DNA of 64,000 nt from positions 1,116,001 through 1,180,000 of the forward strand of contig NZ_QEOP01000002.1 in assembly GCF_003097495.1 (NCBI RefSeq). Reading direction: 5' to 3'. Origin of the DNA: Amnibacterium flavum. GTDB taxonomy: Bacteria; Actinomycetota; Actinomycetes; Actinomycetales; Microbacteriaceae. The first letter of the stretch is position 1, and every line of letters starts with the position of its first letter. The translations under genes were made by a program, and so were the position numbers. Below, piece by piece: positions 60,971 through 64,000 of the stretch. The notes below the pieces were generated by a model. It made no database searches and was not told the origin of the DNA. It saw only the letters and a program-made list of their open reading frames with translations.

Positions 60971-62573
60971 CACACGAACCGCACCTGCACCGCAGCGTGC
61001 GGCCAAGACGAGCGTGACCGGCGCCGTCTCGAACTACATCGACGAGCGCACCAGCATCTCGGCCGTGGTCAAGGAGTTCGGTCGCAAGATCTTCCCCGAC
61101 CACTGGTCGTTCATGCTCGGCGAGGTCGCTCTCTACAGCTTCGTCGTCATCCTGATCTCGGGCTCGTTCCTGACGTTCTTCTTCCAGGCCTCGATGGCCG
61201 AGGTCGAGTACGACGGCTCGTGGGTCCCGCTCAAGGGTCTCGAGATGTCGGCCGCGATGGACTCGGCGCTGAACATCTCGTTCGACATCCGCGGCGGACT
61301 GCTCATGCGTCAGGTGCACCACTGGGCGGCGCTGCTGTTCATCGCGTCCATCGGTCTGCACATGCTCCGCATCTACTTCACCGGTGCGTTCCGCAAGCCG
61401 CGCGAGCTCAACTGGGTCATCGGATTCATCCTCTTCATCCTCGCCATGGGTGAGGGATTCACCGGCTACTCGCTCCCCGACGACCTGCTCTCCGGCAACG
61501 GTCTCCGCATCATCGACGGTCTGATCAAGGGCATCCCGGTCGTGGGCACCTGGATCTCGTACCTGCTATTCGGCGGAGAGTTCCCCGGCGACCAGGTGAT
61601 CGGCAGGTTCTACACGCTGCACATCCTGCTGCTGCCCGCGATCATCGTGGCGCTGATCGCATTGCATCTGGTCTTCGTGGTCGTCCACAAGCACACCCAG
61701 TACCCCGGCCCGGGCAAGACCAACGACAACGTCGTCGGCTACCCGATCCTCCCGGTGTACGCCGCCAAGGCCGGTGGATTCTTCTTCATCGTCTTCGGTG
61801 TCATCGCCCTGATGGCCGCCTTCTTCACGATCAACCCGATCTGGAACTACGGCCCCTACGACCCCTCCCCGGTGTCGGCGGGAACGCAGCCCGACTGGTA
61901 CATCGGATTCGCGGACGGCGCTCTCCGACTGATCCCGCCGGGATGGGAGTTCGTCCTCTGGGATCGCACGTGGTCGTTCAACATCATCGTGCCGCTGGTC
62001 GTGCTCGGCGGGTTCATCGTCGTCGTGCTCCTCTACCCGTTCTTCGAGGCGTGGGTCACGGGCGACAAGCGGGAGCACCACCTGCTTGACCGCCCCCGCA
62101 ACGCTCCGACCCGCACCGCGATCGGTGCGGCCGGTGTCACCTTCTACGCGTCTCTCTGGGCCGCGGCGTCGTCCGACATCATCGCCACGCACTTCAAGAT
62201 GGCGATGGAGCACGTCATCCACATCCTGCAGTTCACGACGATCGTGGGTCCGTTCATCGCGTTCTTCATCGCCAAGCGCATCTGCATCGCGCTGCAGAAG
62301 AAGGACAGGGAGATCGCCCTCCACGGGTACGAATCCGGACGCATCGTCCGCCTCCCCGGCGGCGAGTACATCGAGGTGCACCAGCAGCTCGACGAGTACG
62401 AGCGCTGGAAGCTGCTGAACTTCAACGAGTACCAGCCGCTCATGATCCGCCCCAACGCGGCCGGCAAGATCTCGTCCGCCCAGCGGGTACGAGCGTCGGT
62501 CAGCAGGTGGTTCTTCGAGGATCGAATCGAACCGGTCACCAGCAAGGAACTGGAGCGGTCGTCTCACCACTGA
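60960..62573 (+). CDS. qcrB: Cytochrome b subunit QcrB
   Basis: A 537-residue cytochrome b with about eight helices. QVHHWAALLFIASIGLHMLR provides heme histidines, FTGYSLPDDLLSGNGLRI and IALHLVFVVVHKHTQYPGPG the second pair, and the quinol site is the PDWYIGF stretch. It is the quinol-oxidising subunit and the target of Q203-type inhibitors in mycobacteria. A C-terminal extension of about 100 residues is typical for actinobacteria. ATG 60960 lies inside the end of qcrA. Confidence 0.96.
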   Translation: MSSDTRTAPAPQRAAKTSVTGAVSNYIDERTSISAVVKEFGRKIFPDHWSFMLGEVALYSFVVILISGSFLTFFFQASMAEVEYDGSWVPLKGLEMSAAMDSALNISFDIRGGLLMRQVHHWAALLFIASIGLHMLRIYFTGAFRKPRELNWVIGFILFILAMGEGFTGYSLPDDLLSGNGLRIIDGLIKGIPVVGTWISYLLFGGEFPGDQVIGRFYTLHILLLPAIIVALIALHLVFVVVHKHTQYPGPGKTNDNVVGYPILPVYAAKAGGFFFIVFGVIALMAAFFTINPIWNYGPYDPSPVSAGTQPDWYIGFADGALRLIPPGWEFVLWDRTWSFNIIVPLVVLGGFIVVVLLYPFFEAWVTGDKREHHLLDRPRNAPTRTAIGAAGVTFYASLWAAASSDIIATHFKMAMEHVIHILQFTTIVGPFIAFFIAKRICIALQKKDREIALHGYESGRIVRLPGGEYIEVHQQLDEYERWKLLNFNEYQPLMIRPNAAGKISSAQRVRASVSRWFFEDRIEPVTSKELERSSHH

Positions 62574-62574
62574 C

Positions 62575-63096
62575 GTGGTGAACTCCGCTTCGACTCCCGC
62601 GTTTCGCATGCTCAGCAAGCGAAGCGCGGGAGTTATTCTTTTCCGCCGGACACCCGGGCTCGAAGTGCTGCTCGGACACATGGGTGGACCGTTCTGGGCC
62701 CGGAAACACGAGCGCGCCTGGTCCATTCCCAAGGGTGGCCTCGAGGGCCCGGAGGAACCGTTGCAGGCGGCCCTGCGGGAGTTCGAGGAGGAACTCGGCG
62801 TCGCCGTACCGGGGGGCGAACGACTGCCCCTCGGGACCGTGACGCAGTCCGGTGGCAAGACTGTCGAGGCGTGGGCCGTACAGGCCGACCTCGACCCGAC
62901 GACCATCGTGCCGGGCACGTTCGAAATGGAGTGGCCGCCGCGCTCAGGACGGACGGCGCTCTTCCCCGAACTCGACAGGGTCGAATGGTTCGCGCTCGAT
63001 GAGGCACGCCGAGTGATGGTCGCCGCCCAGACGGGCTTCCTCGACCGTCTCGCCTCCCTCGCTGAGCCCCAGATGCCGGGCCCGGACGAGGCATGA
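62575..63096 (+). CDS. Nudix hydrolase
   Basis: A Nudix hydrolase of 173 residues if GTG 62575 is used. Core: SAGVILFRRTPGLEVLLGHM, then a Nudix box GGLEGPEEPLQAALREFEEE and LG. WSIPKGG resembles diadenosine-polyphosphate and NTP pyrophosphohydrolases. The start is uncertain: GTG 62575, GTG 62578 or ATG 62608, the last lying in the loop of a terminator-like hairpin, so the gene may need read-through from qcrB or an internal promoter. The stop overlaps the acetyltransferase start (ATGA). Confidence 0.85.
   Translation: MVNSASTPAFRMLSKRSAGVILFRRTPGLEVLLGHMGGPFWARKHERAWSIPKGGLEGPEEPLQAALREFEEELGVAVPGGERLPLGTVTQSGGKTVEAWAVQADLDPTTIVPGTFEMEWPPRSGRTALFPELDRVEWFALDEARRVMVAAQTGFLDRLASLAEPQMPGPDEA
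62593..62642 (+). terminator. Terminator-like hairpin overlapping the Nudix start
   Basis: ACTCCCGCGTTTCGC (62593-62607) pairs with GCGAAGCGCGGGAGT (62619-62633), 15 bp with one G-U, with ATG 62608 in the 11-nt loop, followed by TATTCTTTT. It has every feature of a rho-independent terminator for ctaE-qcrCAB, yet overlaps the reading frame of the next gene. Confidence 0.75.
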
Positions 63097-63911
63097 CAGA
63101 GAACCCGACCGAAGAGGTGGACGCCCCGTTGCGTTCACGCCTGCTCGCCGCCTACGACAGTCAGCTCCGAACCGACGCCGAGACACCCAGCGCCATCGCG
63201 GTGACGCTGCTCGGACCCCTGCGGCTCGTCACGTTCGACGGCGGGCGTGGATTCATCACCTATCCCCATCTCGGTAATCTGGGCGAAGCGGACCTGCGCG
63301 CCCTGGTGCCGGCAGCGCTGGATCATTTCCTCGGAGATCCGGTGGTCACCCGGGTCGAATGGAAGACCCGCGGTCACGACAGGGCGCCCGGCCTGCATCA
63401 CGCGCTGATCGCGAACGGCTTCGTGGCCGATGAGGTCGAGACGATCATGATCGGGGATGCATCCGCTCTGGCAGTCGACGTTCCTCTCCCCGAGGGCGTC
63501 TCTCTTCGGGTGGTCACCGCTGAGGCGGACGTCCGTGCGATGAGCGCCATGCAAGATATGGCATTCGGAGACCCCGTGTCCAAGGAGATGGCAGACGCGA
63601 TCCTCCGACGTCTCGAACGCAACGACGGCATGGAGTTGTGGGTCGCCGAAGCAGACGGGGTGATCGTGTCAGCAGGCCGGCTCGAGCCCGTGCCGTCCTC
63701 GCAGTTCGCGGGCATCTGGGGCGGAGCCACCCTCGAGCAGTGGCGAGGACGCGGCATCTACCGCGCACTGACGTCGGCACGGGCCCACTCGGCCATCGCC
63801 CTCGGAAAGACCCTCATCCACAGCGACTCGTCGCCGTACTCTCGCCCCATCCTGGAACGGTCCGGCCTAACGGCCGTCTCGACGACGACTCCCTATCGCT
63901 GGAGCCGCTGA
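63093..63911 (+). CDS. GNAT-family acetyltransferase
   Basis: A 272-residue protein whose C-terminal half (about 140-272) is a GNAT fold with the acetyl-CoA loop EQWRGRGIYRALTSARAHSA. The N-terminal half (PSAIAVTLLGPLRLVTFDGG, then VVTRVEWKTRGHD) is another conserved domain seen in similar actinobacterial proteins. Acceptor unknown. It overlaps the Nudix gene by 4 nt (ATGA) and so is translated with it. Confidence 0.85.
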   Translation: MTENPTEEVDAPLRSRLLAAYDSQLRTDAETPSAIAVTLLGPLRLVTFDGGRGFITYPHLGNLGEADLRALVPAALDHFLGDPVVTRVEWKTRGHDRAPGLHHALIANGFVADEVETIMIGDASALAVDVPLPEGVSLRVVTAEADVRAMSAMQDMAFGDPVSKEMADAILRRLERNDGMELWVAEADGVIVSAGRLEPVPSSQFAGIWGGATLEQWRGRGIYRALTSARAHSAIALGKTLIHSDSSPYSRPILERSGLTAVSTTTPYRWSR

Positions 63912-63920
63912 CGAAAGGAA

Positions 63921-63961
63921 GAACGCCGCCTCCGCGACGATTGTCGATGAAGGCGGCGTTC
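63921..63961. terminator. Terminator between the acetyltransferase and the convergent gene
   Basis: GAACGCCGCCT (63921-63931) pairs perfectly with AGGCGGCGTTC (63951-63961); a small inner CGAC/GTCG hairpin sits in the 19-nt loop. It lies between two convergent genes. Confidence 0.7.
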
Positions 63962-63982
63962 AGATCCGGGCAATGCCCTGGA

Positions 63983-64000
63983 TCAGCGAGCGAAGTACCC
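63983..64000 (-). CDS. ctaF: C-terminus of a minus-strand gene, probably ctaF
   Basis: The last five codons before the stop at 63983-63985 encode GYFAR. This matches the C-terminal end I associate with the actinobacterial cytochrome c oxidase subunit 4 (CtaF), and the position beside ctaE-qcrCAB suits it. Too short to be sure; only the location and the ending support the call. Confidence 0.4.
   Translation of the reverse strand, partial: GYFAR

Overview
The window is GC-rich actinobacterial chromosome, most likely from the family Microbacteriaceae (a Microbacterium- or Rathayibacter-like organism; the genus cannot be fixed from the sequence alone). The evidence is the RbpA gene, the pafB-pafC-tatA-tatC-helY gene order, an actinobacterial qcrCAB/ctaE respiratory cluster beside trpD, several small proteins of a type seen in this family, and many genes whose start codon sits 6-8 nt after a TANNNT-like -10 box, which predicts leaderless mRNAs.

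Layout. 1-3.2 kb: the end of a cyclase-family gene, a MarR regulator and a run of small lineage-specific proteins. 3.3-9.7 kb: tRNA-Leu(GAG), an M20 peptidase, an SGNH-like/GAF fusion, uppP, a pirin, a small acetyltransferase and a PAC2 protein. 9.8-20.1 kb: HAD phosphatase, trmI, FKBP lipoprotein, pafB, pafC, tatA, tatC, helY and lnt. This is the backbone that in mycobacteria also carries the proteasome/pupylation genes, which are absent here. 20.2-24.5 kb: rbpA, then a GDPD/SPFH/NfeD membrane operon, an SDR and a Nudix protein. 24.5-35.2 kb: accessory genes, including a MarR-MMPL exporter pair with a perfect operator, a DUF336 protein, PAP2, a CPA1 antiporter, an orphan OhrR, small membrane proteins, two divergent RibD/DHFR-like genes, a DUF1801 gene and the remnant of a second one.

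35.2-45.6 kb is a sugar region: L-arabinose operon araD-araB-araA with its LacI regulator and a 14-bp palindromic operator, then an FBP zinc-finger gene with a long structured leader, then a GH38 alpha-mannosidase with a GPH-type symporter. 45.7-51.1 kb: CGNR regulator/EamA pair, argG, Dabb and VOC proteins, a DUF5684 membrane protein and a fasciclin lipoprotein. 51.1-56.1 kb is the glycerol/dihydroxyacetone block, dhaK-dhaL-dhaM facing glpF and glpK. 56.1-57.2 kb holds a DUF559-type endonuclease-like gene bracketed by two matching 56-nt hairpins. 57.2-64 kb: trpD, ctaE, qcrC, qcrA and qcrB, then a Nudix protein, an acetyltransferase and the tail of what is probably ctaF.

The most unusual structures are (1) the hairpin-bracketed endonuclease module, whose right hairpin supplies the last codons and stop of trpD; (2) a predicted leaderless upstream ORF with three hairpins in front of the FBP/FusB-like gene; and (3) a terminator-like hairpin overlapping the start of the Nudix gene behind qcrB. 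All are read from sequence and untested.
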